Counted from the first letter of the stretch, positions 46,558 to 58,379 are shown. The stretch is DNA of 64,000 nt from Erigeron canadensis (GCF_010389155.1 NC_057769.1:21824735-21888734), one strand, 5' to 3'. The notes: generated from the sequence alone by a model not told the origin. Numbers and translations: made by a program.

Positions 46558-46599
46558 AATATATATATATATATATATATATCTGTGTGTGTGTGTGTT
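46558..46599. repeat. AT/GT microsatellite
   Basis: An uninterrupted AT run followed by CTGTGTGTGTGTGTGT, directly beside the SINE head. Confidence 0.9.
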
Positions 46600-46628
46600 G
46601 ACGATGGTACTATTTATTAATTAGTATT

Positions 46629-47166
46629 AATAGATATTCTTTTAACTAAATGAAATGTAAATGACATCTAAAAAAGGAAATTTAAATCACCAAAGCTCTA
46701 ATGGCTGAAATTCATTTGTTTTTTTATCCAAGGGTTATGATTTAATTAAGAAATGAATTTAGGATGTTGATTTATAGTTATCGAGAGATACACAATTTCT
46801 TACTAAAAATCTATGTAAAAATAATGTCATTTTTTTATACAACGAAAAAGTGTACGTGTAAAAGTATTAGTGATATTTTCCTTTTATATGAAAACAAAAC
46901 CGAGCGAATGAGGAAGTCGTCTTCTTTGATTGATAGTTTAAAAAGTCTTGTTTAATTTGTACTAAGTAGTCATGGATGGAAAATGGAAAGAAATTTAAAT
47001 AGATATTTTTTTAATTAAATGAAATGCAAATGACATTTAATAAAGAAAATTTAAATCATCAAAGCAATCTAACGGTTAAGATTTATTTGTTTTTTCATCT
47101 AATGGTTATGATTTAATTAAGAAATGAATTTAGGGTGTTTATTTATAGTTATTGGGAGATACACTA
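46629..47166. repeat. Two diverged direct copies of a ~168-bp segment
   Basis: 46629-46796 and 46999-47166 share long stretches (AAATGAAATG(T/C)AAATGACAT, GGTTATGATTTAATTAAG, AAATGAATTTAGG) in the same order at about 85 percent by eye. An unrelated 200-bp stretch lies between. The second copy is next to the 3' side of the BPS1-like gene. Confidence 0.75.
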
Positions 47167-47309
47167 ATAAATCTTTTACTTTTATTTTCTTGTTTTTTCC
47201 CCTTTTTTCGTAATTCAAGAAATGAACTGAAAATACTATTTGTACAACAATTATACATAATTTTACATTTTGAAATATACATATGTACAAAATAAACCAA
47301 ATTAAAATC

Positions 47310-48233
47310 CTAGTGATTATTTCTTCTAAGTGTCTCAAGCACTTCATTTCTAGTAGCCATTACACTTCCAAAAAGACCCTCTTCTTCTTCTTTTATACCC
47401 TTCAATCCATTCCCAACCACCTCCAATCTTCTTTTCAGTTCCATTCCATCACTAGAATCACCAATTCCACTCGAAACAATCAACCGGACACACTCATTCA
47501 CTTCTTCAACTTCCTTCACCATCCCCTTTTCTTCCCTAAACTTCTTTAAAAAGATTGAATCCAAAGCCATCAACGATGAATCCACGAATACGCCACGCCT
47601 CACGATCTCCATATTCGGCCCAACGTCACTTTTTAGTCCTAATAACACAACTCCACACACCCAAAATCCAATACTTTTCATTACCAACATAGCTTCATGA
47701 AAGATAAATTCTTTTCCATTCCCAATAATATTCCTTTTATTCTCATCACCTCCAATAATCTCATTAAATTCTTTGATAATGGAATCATGTTTCTTGATCT
47801 CTTTCATTCGTTCAATAGCGATATCCGGAGATCTTTCCATGATGCTCAAAGCATGCGTAAGAGAAACCCGAGCGTGATTCAAATGTGAAAGGCAAGAACT
47901 AATAGAATTCAAAAGTTCCAATAAGTTAATAGTGCAATCAAGATATTCGTCAACGGAACTTGATTCCCAAGTATTAACCGGATACTCAATCTCCATCATC
48001 AACTTTGCAAAAGCATTATTAATCATGGGCAAGATTTTGAAACATTCATGCATCCATGCTAACGTTAAAAATCCGGATCCAAGTTTCAAACTTTCCAATA
48101 ACCGGTTTAAGTTTTCGGATACTAAAGATCGGTAGGCTTGTAATGAAGCCAAATTGGATTCTAACATGTTGCGGTTGGGGTGACGGTTATGTTGGTTATT
48201 GGAGAATCCAAGTCTAGATAATAAAACACTCAT
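47310..48233 (-). CDS. BPS1 (BYPASS1)-like protein
   Basis: 307 codons, uninterrupted and without introns, from ATG at 48231-48233 to TAG at 47310-47312. An N-terminal segment is followed by the family hallmark around residues 58-95 (LTLAWMHECFK ... LMMEIEYPVNTWESSSVDEYLDCTINLLELLN). The long helical remainder ends in a Glu-rich helix. A hydrophobic stretch (FWVCGVVLLGL, about residue 190) is typical of the family. In Arabidopsis, BPS1 restrains a root-derived mobile signal that arrests shoots; this copy need not share that role. It is the only intact host-like gene here, has normal codon use, and is flanked by repeats. DUF793-type relatives are the alternative. Confidence 0.8.
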   Translation of the reverse strand: MSVLLSRLGFSNNQHNRHPNRNMLESNLASLQAYRSLVSENLNRLLESLKLGSGFLTLAWMHECFKILPMINNAFAKLMMEIEYPVNTWESSSVDEYLDCTINLLELLNSISSCLSHLNHARVSLTHALSIMERSPDIAIERMKEIKKHDSIIKEFNEIIGGDENKRNIIGNGKEFIFHEAMLVMKSIGFWVCGVVLLGLKSDVGPNMEIVRRGVFVDSSLMALDSIFLKKFREEKGMVKEVEEVNECVRLIVSSGIGDSSDGMELKRRLEVVGNGLKGIKEEEEGLFGSVMATRNEVLETLRRNNH

Positions 48234-48284
48234 AGCTAATAATTATTGGGTTTTTTTGGTATGGTCAATAACTTGCTAAATGTA

Positions 48285-48294
48285 GGTTATATAG
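48285..48294 (-). promoter_or_regulatory. TATA box of the BPS1-like gene
   Basis: Minus-strand CTCTATATAAC, about 55 bases upstream of the ATG. This would place the transcription start about 25 bases before the ATG, giving a short leader. Confidence 0.55.
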
Positions 48295-48299
48295 AGTTT

Positions 48300-48911
48300 T
48301 GGGTTAGTGGTTTTTGATGTTTGACTTTCTATAAAATGGTCAAATGTTCTTATCTACTTGGAAGCTTGTATTTCAATGGCACACGTTTTTGTCACAAGTG
48401 GATGTATAGAATTTTGCTTGTTTGTTACTCACGCGGCCACTTGCAAAACTAGTTGTAAATACATGAACCCCCATAGATATTTGGTGATATCAATGGGTAG
48501 TATTTTCTTAAGTTAGGAATAACTCGTTGAGGGTTATTAACTATTGAATTAAAATTAATAGTTCAGGTTTAATTAACATTTTTAAATCTTGACATTTGAT
48601 TTTAATTCAATGGTTGTGATTATCCCAATTTTATCCTTCAAGTTACCCCTAATTTGAGGGATCTCTACCTGACATTAATCCAGTTGCTTGTTTGTTATGC
48701 ACGGTGAGGAAAGGTTAAAGGTGAATAAAAGATCACCTAGAAGGAAAGGGAAAAAAATATAAATATAATTATTCATAAAAAAGATATGCTCTATTAAAAT
48801 CTAGAAGTACGCTTGGATTAGAGCAGTAGTTTATCGAGCGTGGATCATTATGGATCATTACGTGTAAATGTATTGTAACATAAAAGAGTCTATTAATTAA
48901 ATTTGGTCAAG
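48300..48911. other. Intergenic upstream of the BPS1-like gene
   Basis: No gene. Contains TGGATCATTATGGATCATTA (48840-48859) and an inverted pair of AATTAATAGTT-type words near 48530-48610. No element termini seen. Confidence 0.55.
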
Positions 48912-49235
48912 TGTAATCGAATTAGCTCAGTGATTGAAATACCATCTCAGAGGTTTTGTGTTCAATCTTTGGGGAAGACATAAGAATTAAGCCCATTTAT
49001 GAGCTTGGCTTGAGTATATCCGTGTTCAAGTCTGAGGGATAGAGTTTACCCTTATTAATCGTCGTGCCTTCGGGCGGATTAATAAGGGGTTTCCCCCTAT
49101 TGGGTATTTGAAATAGACATTTCTACTTCGAGTGACTCTCTTGCAGGTACCCGGTCAAAACAACGTATGCGGTATGATAGACCTCCCGCTGTCGAATCGC
49201 GAAACGAAGTTTCAAGCGTAATTTATCTTTCAAAA
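48912..49235 (+). mobile_element. tRNA-derived SINE (about 320 bp)
   Basis: Head with TTAGCTCAGTGATTG (box A) and, 30 bases on, GTGTTCAATCTTTGG (box B), closely like a tRNA. The body runs to CGAAACGAAGTTTC and ends in an A9 run at 49232. A clean target duplication was not found; ATTA(A/C)ATTT..GGT near both sides is only suggestive. Confidence 0.78.
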
Positions 49236-49813
49236 AAAAAGAGAATTACATTTTTGGTACCCCAAGTAGGCAGCTTTTGCACTTTTAGTCTCCAACTCAA
49301 AAAATTGAAGCTTTCATACCTAAAGTTGTGTTTTTTTCATTTTTGGTACCACGTTCATACGACGTTAGTTTTTGCCATTAACGCCATCACGTGAAAAACA
49401 CGTGAGGGATATTTTAGTCTTTTGACCCCCTCTTTTGATAAAGTTACACTTTTAATACCTCAAGTTGTCAATTTTTTCACTTTTGGTACCTCAAGTAGAC
49501 AACATATTTTTATTACACTCTCCAATTTTCATTTCACACATTATCATCTATCAAACAACACACACTCAAAAACCAACACACGTTGTGATCATGCATATAT
49601 CCATGTATACCTATATCTCTATATCATACCAAATCCAATACATAAACATGCGTAAATAAATTCAAATCTCTTATGCGAATCATACACCAACAAAAAGGGT
49701 TGCTGACTATCTCCCTCTCCACCAAGCACCACGACCTCCATCGAAAAAGTGCAAATCGAACTGATCAACCAATTAGAGGCTAGAGCACTACGGTTCATGA
49801 ATAACCTCACACT
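49236..49813. other. Dispersed repeat and unclassified sequence
   Basis: 49240-49500 holds two similar blocks reading TTTTTGGTACC(C/T)CAAGTAG(G/A)CA, plus an inner CACGTGAAAAACACGTG palindrome; probably a decayed foldback repeat. 49511-49813 is unclassified and ends at element D. A short plus-strand stretch (VQIELINQLEARAL) near 49750-49800 might be a gene fragment but cannot be assigned. Confidence 0.4.
49809..49813. repeat. Target-site duplication of element D, left copy
   Basis: ACACT; the partner at 58380-58384 is ATACT, one mismatch. Confidence 0.75.
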
Positions 49814-50513
49814 TGTTAGAATATGATCACGTAAAATGAACGTATGTCCGGAATGTATTTAAGCCTACGGGGTCATACCTCAACGTGAATGTAACTATAA
49901 TTTATTAATATATTAAATGTAATTTATTAATTAATTTGATCACGAAAAACTAACGGAGGTCCATTAAAAGAGTTAATAGTTAATGGTACTTAACTAACGG
50001 ACTTAACGAAGAAGAGTTGGAATTAGGAAACAATTAGGAAACCCTCTAGATTGTTCTAGAGGGGGGGGGGGGGCGGTCGTCCAAGGGTTTCACAAACCCT
50101 AAACTTGGTCATCAAGTTTCCTAAGTCTATAAATAGAGGCCTAATCTAAGTGTTTTATACACACAATTCATTAGGTTTTCTAAAAACCCTAAAAATCTCT
50201 TCTTCTCTTCTCCTCTTTGGTTCGATCGACTTTATCAACAAAAAAAGGGTTTTGGGTTTTTGATTGGGTCGAAATTTAGAGCTAGGAACAAAGGGTTGTT
50301 CGGTTCGTGATCAAGTACTAGCATACATACATTCCAACGTTGTGTGTGCAATCGTAGAGAGGTTTAATTCAAACCTTATCATAAAGGTTTCTTGCTTATT
50401 CTCTCCAATTTAAGGTATACGTTTTCTATCTTGGTTAATTAATTAAACTACATAGATCTTGTCTTCAATTGCGTGCTTTGTGATTTGTTTGATAATAGTT
50501 ATATAACCCAACA
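49814..50513 (+). repeat. 5' LTR of element D
   Basis: TGTTAGAATATG to AACCCAACA. TATA box TATAAATA at 50128-50135. A G13 run at about 50060-50073, where the right LTR has only about six G before CC. Confidence 0.94.
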
Positions 50514-50514
50514 G

Positions 50515-50528
50515 TGGTATCACGAGCC
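50515..50528 (+). other. Element D primer-binding site
   Basis: TGGTATCACGAGCC, the initiator-Met primer site with CG in place of GA. Confidence 0.82.
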
Positions 50529-53054
50529 TACTATGTATGTTTTTTGATTACCAATAAATCAAAACTTGAAGGGGGGGGGGGGGGTTAGGGTTCTTGATCT
50601 TCAAAATTTTCGAATATATATATATATATACATAGTTAAATTGATTTTGTAATTTAATTACATTATTTAATATGAAAAAGGTTTTATTTAATATATATAT
50701 GGTTCGAAATTTTTTCCAAAAAAAAAAAAAAATTGTTTTTTAGGGTTCGTAATCCAAGTTTTGATTAATTGCATGTTTATGTGATAAATTGCATGTAATT
50801 ATATGTTGTACCTTCATTTTTAATAGTTAAAAAGAAGTAAAAATCATGAATTTTTCATGCAAATCATTCATGATTCTTACTTAGATATATTGATATGAAA
50901 TATTGATCATTAGGGTTAATTATGCTAGATAATTGGATAATTAATTTTGTGACTATGTGAATTTTTCGTGTAAATTTTCTGCTTTGCGACAGTTTACTAA
51001 AAAATTCATATCTTTTAATCCGTAATGAGTTACAGGTCGTTCTTTGAACTGTAGATGCTCAACACATAGGGCTAAAACTTTGTAGTTCTGGTCGAAATCT
51101 GAATCGGACCAGAAACAGGTCTAAACAGGTCGTGAAGCTACTGGAATTTCCAGTGAGCAACTATGTGCTTATATAATAATTGATTGTTTTGTATATGTTT
51201 AAGGCTTACGCAATCAAGGCGACTTGATGTATGTGGTCCTCTTCTTTGAAGGGGGAGCCGATTTAGACATAAATAAACCATAGTGACATGTTTAGGTGGC
51301 CTACCATAACTTGTTGCATGCTTAATAGTTATAGTTTATAATTTTGCATATTTATTGTGATATAAATTGTGATGTAAAATTGTTTTTGAGAAAATATAAA
51401 CTTGACTAAGCAATATCGAAATAGAGATTTTTTAATAAAATTGGAGTCTTACAACCTTGAGATACACCGGCTCACCCATTTGAACAAACTCTAAGAGAGG
51501 TATAAGTCGGAGTGCGCTAGTCTTCTAAAAGGGCGGGTTTTTAATTGCGTTCATCGCAAACCTTTGCCCTTGCGCTTCTTTGTGCGTTCAAATGGAGCTA
51601 CCGAGCTCTCTTGTGTTGCTATTACTATAAAAATGATTTTACTAAATATTATGTTTAGAAGATATGCATGAATCTTCGAAACATAACTTTTTGATCACAC
51701 ATCAAATTGAATGACCCAATAAACTTAAGTCATTTGCCATCCAATTTGTCAAGGACACATGGGGTTGTTGTTTTACTCACTGGTACACAGTGGTGAAATG
51801 GCGATTGCATGGCGAAACCCATTCACTGGTACACAGTGGTGGTCAATTTTGCACGTTCTTAGTTGGACGACTTAAAGCGAGTTAAGTGGTGAGACCTTGA
51901 CCCGTGGCAAAATGTAAGTCCCAACTATTACTAGATGGGTGCTGAAGACACCTCTATGTCAATGGTGAGAGTACTTTGCAACACTATCACTTAATCTGGA
52001 CGTGACCAGTTTAGAGTGAGTAGTGTACCAGGTTAACTGGAATGTTACTTATTAAGGTGACAAACTGAATAAGTAAATACAATGCAATAATGTAAATATC
52101 CTAACAACCTATGAAATACAATTGATCTATACATGGAAATTTTTCCTAACAATCGAAACACTTAAAGTTGTGAAATGTTCCTTTTTATGATTGAGAGAAT
52201 ATTGCACAAGTTTACCAATATTGTAGAATGTATGTGTTTGCAAAGTTGTTGAAATGCTTGGGAAAGGACCTCTATTTATAGTCGAAGTATGAACATTGGG
52301 ATCTCAACTTCGACGTACAAATATGGTTGACAACACACAAAAGTATTAGTAAATAATCCTTTGTGTGTGCTAAATAAAGTAAGACAAAAGGTTACTTTAT
52401 TCAACCACTCTACATCTTTGCACTTTTATCCACAGACAAGATTATTGCCCGGGTAAAAGGATGTAGTGTAAAAGGTCCTCCTCGTAATCAGTGTAAACCT
52501 TTGTAAAGGCATTTACACTAGAGGATTCTCCAGTTGATTGATCTGGTAGAATGTCAACTGGGCTTCGCTGCCATTGCCATTCTCTTTCTTCCACTTGTTG
52601 TCTTCGACTTCAATTGGAATGTCTTCAGGTATATGTCTTCAGATCTCAACTGGAGGAAGTCATCAGTTGCATAAACTGTACATCGCAACTGGACTTCAAA
52701 TATTTCGGACAATTCTTTATGCTCTCCAGATGTAACTGGAGAGATCCAGTTTTCAGCAAAACTGGACCTAACACAAAAGATGGGACAAAACATGACTACA
52801 AAAGATCACTTGATGAATCGAGTGTCTTACATAGGTCCCATACTTTCTAGGAATTGCACTTGTAATGCAGTTACTGATCGTCACTTACCTTTTGAGTGCA
52901 ATTATTTCTAGCATATCAACTGATGAAATGGTTGCATGTCAATTGGATCCTAGCCTTAATGAAATTAATTGTTTATTTTATAAACATTGGGTAATTAATT
53001 TCTTAAGGACTTATTATCGAAAATACTGATTTTTGAACTTGATTTGTTTTGTAG
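50529..53054 (+). other. Element D leader (interrupted by a solo LTR)
   Basis: Non-coding. Contains a G12-14 run near 50571 and an AT microsatellite near 50617-50630. The words CACTGGTACACAGTGGTG are repeated at 51778-51796 and 51821-51842. The solo LTR 51913-52773 splits it; the leader resumes at 52779 and gag starts at 53055. Confidence 0.75.
51913..52773 (-). repeat. Solo LTR related to the element C family (861 bp)
   Basis: Flanked by CAAAA at 51908-51912 and 52774-52778. Minus strand begins TGTTAGGTCCAGTTTTGC and ends GGGACTTACA, with the same layout as element C LTRs: U3 rich in AACTGGA/TCCAGTT words, TATAAATA at 52273-52280 (minus), and an AAACACTTAAAGTTGTGAAAT-type R segment. Sequence divergence shows a separate subfamily. 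Confidence 0.92.
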
Positions 53055-53938
53055 ATGGCAATGAATCCCTCCACAAACACCAATACTTTTCGGCAAAAGT
53101 TTGAAAGAAAAATTCTTTCTGGACAAAACTCAAATGATCTCATTCATAGACCGAGAATGGTTCTGAATAACTATGAAGTCCTTGATGAGGAGAGATTAGT
53201 TGTTCTAAGAATTGGTGCTACAACTAATGAGTTGAGTGCAACCGATACCGCGTTTGGAAGGCAATATTTGTATGAATTGCATAAAGCAATTTTTAGCCTA
53301 CAACACGAGCAAGGAACATCGGTTGGACCTCATATACTAAAATTGAAAATGTATTTTGAGGAATTGGAAAAGCTGAATAATGCTTATGCTCCTCTGATTA
53401 TGATTGGAATAATTCTCAAGTCACTTTCTAAGGATTTTGAGAATTTTGTGAGCAACTATCATTTACATGGCACGGGTAATACCGTTACTGAACTCCATGC
53501 TATGATAATTGAGTATGAAAAACAGCTTCCAAAGAAATTTCCAACACCCCAAGTTCTTGCAAACAAGGGAGAAAAGTCCAGAAAAGAAAACAACCAATCG
53601 CCAAGGGCAATGAAATGCCTTTAACGAAAAAGGGTATAACGGCTAAAGACCAGAGTTGTCATCATTGTAATGAAGTCGGGCACTGGAAGAGGAACTGTCC
53701 TAAGTATCTTGCCAAGTTGAATGTGAAGAAGAAGAATACTAGTGGCGCTAGTACTTCAGGTATCTTCACCATTGAATTATTTTCTTCAACTAAGCGTAAA
53801 TCGTGGGTTTATGACACTGGCTGTGGAACTCATATCTGTAATGAATTACAGGGGCTTAGGAAAAAGAGGAAACTGAAGCCCGGAGCTTTACAGTTGATAG
53901 TGGGCAATGGTCTACCAGCAGCTGTTGAAGCAATTTGA
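53055..53938 (+). pseudogene. Element D Gag and protease
   Basis: Gag frame 53055-53624 starts MAMNPSTNTN and has a copia Gag pattern (AFGRQYLYELHKAIFSLQ, MYFEELEKLNNAYAP). A shift leads into 53615-53938, with the knuckle CHHCNEVGHWKRNC (53657-53698). The protease start SWVYDTGCGTHICN follows, with a D-T-G active site. It stops at 53936-53938, and the protease remainder continues out of frame to about 54030. Confidence 0.9.
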
Positions 53939-54031
53939 GAATTTCATTTAGTTCTTCCTTCCGGTTTAATTATTGTTTTAGACAATTGTCATTATGCACC
54001 TTCTATTACTAGAGGTGTTATTTCAGTTTAT

Positions 54032-55099
54032 TTGTTGAAAGACAACGGATTCATTAATGTTTTTAATGATATTGGTATTTCAGTTTCTAAAAATAATGTT
54101 CATTATTTTGATGCTATTGCTTATGATGGTATTTATGAAATTGATATGCGTGATTGTGTTTCAAATAATTCAATGTATAATGTTAGCAAAAGACCCAAGA
54201 CTGACTTGGACTCTACGTATCTTTGGCATTTTCGTCTTGCACACATTGGCAAAAACCGCATTGAAAGACTTCAACGTGAAGGGATCTTAAAATTAAATGA
54301 TGAATCATTTGACAAATGCGAGTCATATGTTTCCGGCAAGATGACACGAGAACCCCTTAAGCATTCGCCAGAAAGGGCAAAAGATCTTCTTGGACTCATT
54401 CATACCGATGTTTGTGGCCCATTTAGACATGTGTCAAGGAAAGGAGCTAGCTACTTCATAACTTTTACGGATGATTTCAGTCGTTATGGTGTTTACTTGC
54501 TTAAACATAAACATGAAGTCTTTGAAACATTCAAAGAGTTTAAAAATGAAGTAGAAAATCAACTTGGTAAAACCATCAAGATTCTTCGTTCGGATCGAGG
54601 TGGTGAATACTTAAGCCAAGAGTTTAAGGATTATCTTAAATCATGTGGAATTGTCTAACAACTTACTCCTCCATATACTCCTCAGCATAATGGAGTGTCT
54701 GAAAGGAGAAATCGAACCTTGTTAGACATGGTAAGATCAATGATGACCCGTACAACTCTCCCATTTTCGTTTTGGGATTATGCTCTAGAGACTGTTGTAC
54801 GCATTCTCAATATGGTTCCAACCAAGAAGGTTGACAAGACACCGTATGAATTATGGCATGGTGATGTCCCTAATTTGTCTTACTTAAGAGTCTGGGGATG
54901 TGACGCACTTGTGAAGCGCGATACGCCTGACAAACTTGTACCCAGAACTACTAAGTGCATCTTTGTCGGATACCCTAAGGAAACGATGGGTTACGACTTC
55001 TATGATCCCGCCAAAAACACTGTTCGTGTTGCTCGATATGCTGAAATCTTTGAAAAGAAATTAGTTCAAGAGAACAGTGGGAGGGTTGGTAGAACTTGA
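54032..55099 (+). pseudogene. Element D integrase
   Basis: Zinc head YLWHFRLAHIG ... CESYVSGK, in which the second Cys of the usual CESC is Tyr. Core with HTDVCGP, RSDRGGEY and, after a TAA at 54656-54658, PQHNGVSERRNRTL with the catalytic Glu. The tail shows LSYLRVWGCDALVKRDTPDKL and GYPKETMGY. One nonsense codon and a lost zinc ligand make it inactive. Confidence 0.92.
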
Positions 55100-56871
55100 T
55101 GAGACTCAAGAGGAAGATGTGTCACCTTCTGAAGATACTAGCAATCATCAATTGGGGGGGGGGGAATGTTCAAAGTGATGAACCTCAAGTCGATGATAAT
55201 GAAGCGAATCCACTTCGTAGGTCCAAAAGGACAAGATGTCCTACCGAAAGACTATGTCTGATGGTAGAAGAAGACGTTGTTAGAGATCTCGATGACCCTC
55301 CGAATTTTAAAGCTGCATTATCAGATCCGGAATCTGACAAATGGCTTGAAGCTACGAAGGTGGAAATGAAATCCATGAAAGATAATCAAGTCTGGAGCTT
55401 GATTGATCTTCCACAAAATGCTCAAACTGTTGGATGTAAGTGGATCTTGAAAAAGAAGACGGACATGGATGGAAATGTACACACCTATAAAGCTCGTCTC
55501 GTGGGGAAAGGTTATACTCAACGTTTCGGTGTTGATTATGTGAAACCTTTTCTCCAGTCGCGGACATTAGAGCTATTAGGATTCTCTTAGCCATAGCAGC
55601 ATACTATGACTTTGAGATATGGCAAATGGATGTTAAGACTGCCTTCTTAAATGGTTACTTGGATGAAGAAGTCTATATGGATCAACCGGAAGGTTTTATT
55701 GATCCAAAACATCCCAACAAAGTATGCAAGCTTCAAAGGTCCATTTATGGACTAAAGCAAGCATCAAGAAGTTGGAATAAACGATTTGATGAAGAAATCA
55801 AAAGGTTTGATTTTGTTCAAAATCCTAATGAGCCATGTGTATATTAGTGGGAGAAGTGTTACTTTCCTTGTCTTATATGTCGATGACATATTAATCATAG
55901 GAAAACACATTCCAATGTTGCAAGATGTTAAATCCCATCTTGGAAAGTGTTTTGCCATGAAAGATTTAGGAGAAGCGGCATTTATTCTTGGAATCAAGAT
56001 CTACCAAGATAGATCAAGGCGATTAATTGGACTAAGTCAAAGTGCTTATATTGATAAGATCTTGAAGCGATTCAAGATGGAGAATTCTAAGCGTGGGTCT
56101 ATACCTATGCAAGAAGGACTTAGTTTATCTGTCAAACAAGGTGCTACTACGCCTAGTGAGGTGGAGTGTATGAGTAGAATTCCTTATGCTTCGGTTGTGG
56201 GATCTATTATGTATGCGGTTAGATGCACTAGACCCGATGTGGCGTTTGCGCAAAACATCGTAAGCCGATATCAACAGAATCCTGGTGAAAGCCATTGGAT
56301 TGCTGTTAAAATTATTCTGAAGTACCTACGAGCTACTAAAGATATATTTTTGGTGCATGGAGGAAATACAGATTTAGAGCTCAAAGTGACCGGATACTGT
56401 GATGCTGGATTTCAAATTGTTAAAGATGACACGAAGTCTCAATCAGGATTCGTCTTCGTTCTTAATGGAGGAACTGTGGACTGGAAAAGCAAGAAGCAAA
56501 CCACAGTTGCCATGTCCGCAACAGAGTCTGAGTACATTGTCGCCTCAGAAGCCGCAATAGAAGCAGTCTGGATAAGGAAGTTTATTAGCGGGCTAAACGT
56601 GATCCCCTCAGATGACTTGCCCACTGATTTGTACTGTGATAATACCGGTGCATTAATCATTGCCAACGAACCCGGAGTTCAGAAAGGTGTCAGACATTAT
56701 GTTAGACGATATCACTATGTTCGTGTGCAGATTGAACTAAGGGAAATCAAATTACTCAAAGTTCACAAAGATTTTAACTTAGCTGATCCTTTCACAAAAG
56801 CTTTGTCTAGGCCCAAGCTTGAAAGGCATGCCGAGGGCATAGGACTTAAGTTAGCTAGTTATTTCATGTAA
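55096..56871 (+). pseudogene. Element D reverse transcriptase and RNase H
   Basis: 55096-55590 gives the RT entry (WLEATKVEMKSM, GCKWILKKKTDMDGN, YKARLVGKGYTQ). After a shift, 55626-55847 has [18 protein letters not shown] and YGLKQASRSWN. After another, 55786-56871 carries YVDD (55876-55887), the RPDVAFAQNIVSRY segment and RNase H with MSATESEYIVASEA and the ADPFTKAL end. Frameshifts lie near 55550 and 55850. A G9-10 run at 55156 lies in the linker. Confidence 0.93.
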
Positions 56872-57686
56872 ATCCGTTGTTTCAGTATTTGGATAAGGAA
56901 TGTTAAACAATTTATATATTTCTATAATGAAATAAAGTACTTGATATGTTTGATTTCATTCAATATTAAATTGTGTCCTATATTTGCATGTTTAATCCTT
57001 GAATATTTATTTAATATATTATTAAATATTTTAAATTGTCCATTGTCGATTAATTATATGGGAATATGTAATGGATGGTTCCCACCAAACTCACATGATA
57101 TCCATAGCCGATGCATATCGGACTACCCCACTAACGAATTATCGCTTTATGGATCATCGTCATTAAGTGAAATTTGTAAATGGTTACTTTTATTGATCCT
57201 TTGACTTGAGATGCAAGTAGGTCAGCATGTATGAATCGCACTTACTAGATGTAGTTCTAACTCACCTGAATAAGGGGATACATAAAGGGCTATTTTCAGA
57301 AAGCGTCGTGAAGTATGATGACTGACACGTGTAGTCAATATAGGATTCGTTCCTTCAATTTAAAAGTTGAAGCATGATACCATTGGCGCCCTCATTTGAC
57401 TAATTAAGATGTTTGCATGGCCGTGCCCAAATAAATCCAGATGGTTCTCGATTATATTCGGTAATCATTAATTAGTTATTGAATGAGAAACATAATCGTT
57501 AAATTATGAAATGACCTTGATCCATATTCATATTTAACAAGGTATCTGAACAAAGGGATAATAAAGGCCTTAACCGTTTAAATATACTTTAAGAAACTAT
57601 ACTTAAATTTTTTCAGGAGCATTTGGCGTGTTGCTAGACGCTAACCAGTGTTATTACCTTCATTCATTACGAGCTCAAGTGGGAGC
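56872..57686 (+). other. Element D 3' non-coding region and polypurine tract
   Basis: No gene. Ends in CTCAAGTGGGAGC (57674-57686), the purine-rich plus-strand primer site immediately before the 3' LTR. Confidence 0.8.
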
Positions 57687-58379
57687 TGTTAGAATATGAT
57701 CACTTAAAATGAACGTATGTCCGGAATGTATTTAAGCCTACGGGGTCACACCTCAACGTGAATGTAACTATAATTAATTAAGATATTAAATGTAATTTAT
57801 TAATTAATATGATCATGAAAAACTAACGGAGGTCCGTTAAAAGAGTTAATAGTTAACGGTACTTAACTAACGGACTTAACGAAGAAGAGTTGGAATTAGG
57901 AAACAATTAGGAAACCCTCTAGATTGTTCTAGAGGGGGGCCGGTCGTCCAAGGGTTTCAAAACCCTAAACTTGGTCATCAAGTTTCCTAAGTCTAGAAAT
58001 AGAGGTCTAATCTAATTGTTTTCTACACATAATTCATTAGGTTTTCTAAAAACCCTAAAAATCTCTTCTTCTCCTCTCCTCTTTGGTTCGATCGACTTCA
58101 TCAAGAAAAAAAGGGTTTTGGGTTTTTGATTGGGTCGAAAATTAGAGCTAGGAACAAAGGGTTGTTCGGTTCGTGATTAAGTACTAGCATACATACATTC
58201 CAACGTTGTGTGTGCAATCGTAGATATGTTTAATTCAAACCTTATCATAAAGGTTTCTTGCTTATTCTCTCCAATTTAAGGTACACGTTTTCTATCTTGA
58301 TTAATTAATTAAACTACATAGATCTTGTCTTCCGTTGCGTGCTTTGTGATTTGTTTGATAATAGTTATATAACCCAACA
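57687..58379 (+). repeat. 3' LTR of element D
   Basis: Matches the left LTR with about 25 substitutions and a shorter G run (about 57933). The TATA box reads TAGAAATA (57993-58000), one base changed from the left copy. Confidence 0.94.

Larger units (their letters stand above)
49814..58379 (+). mobile_element. Ty1/copia LTR retrotransposon D, 8.6 kb
   Basis: LTRs of 700 and 693 bp, primer site, polypurine tract, gag, protease, integrase, RT and RNase H in copia order. RT has YVDDILIIG and the tail ADPFTKALSRPKLERH, unlike A-C, so it is a different copia lineage without an extra 3' gene. It carries an inserted solo LTR in its leader. The LTRs differ by roughly 25 substitutions by eye, so it is the older-looking insertion compared with B. 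Confidence 0.94.

Noticed and set aside
44797..49235. tRNA genes
   Set aside because: The A and B boxes are present, but no cloverleaf with acceptor stem and anticodon fits. The A-tails and target duplications show SINEs.
49619..49813. Possible small gene or exon fragment before element D
   Set aside because: Short frames on both strands give plausible-looking peptides, but none matches a family I know and there is no clear start or splice pattern.
56941..57204. 87-codon open frame after pol of element D
   Set aside because: AT-rich Ile/Leu/Cys composition, in the 3' non-coding region, without any known motif.
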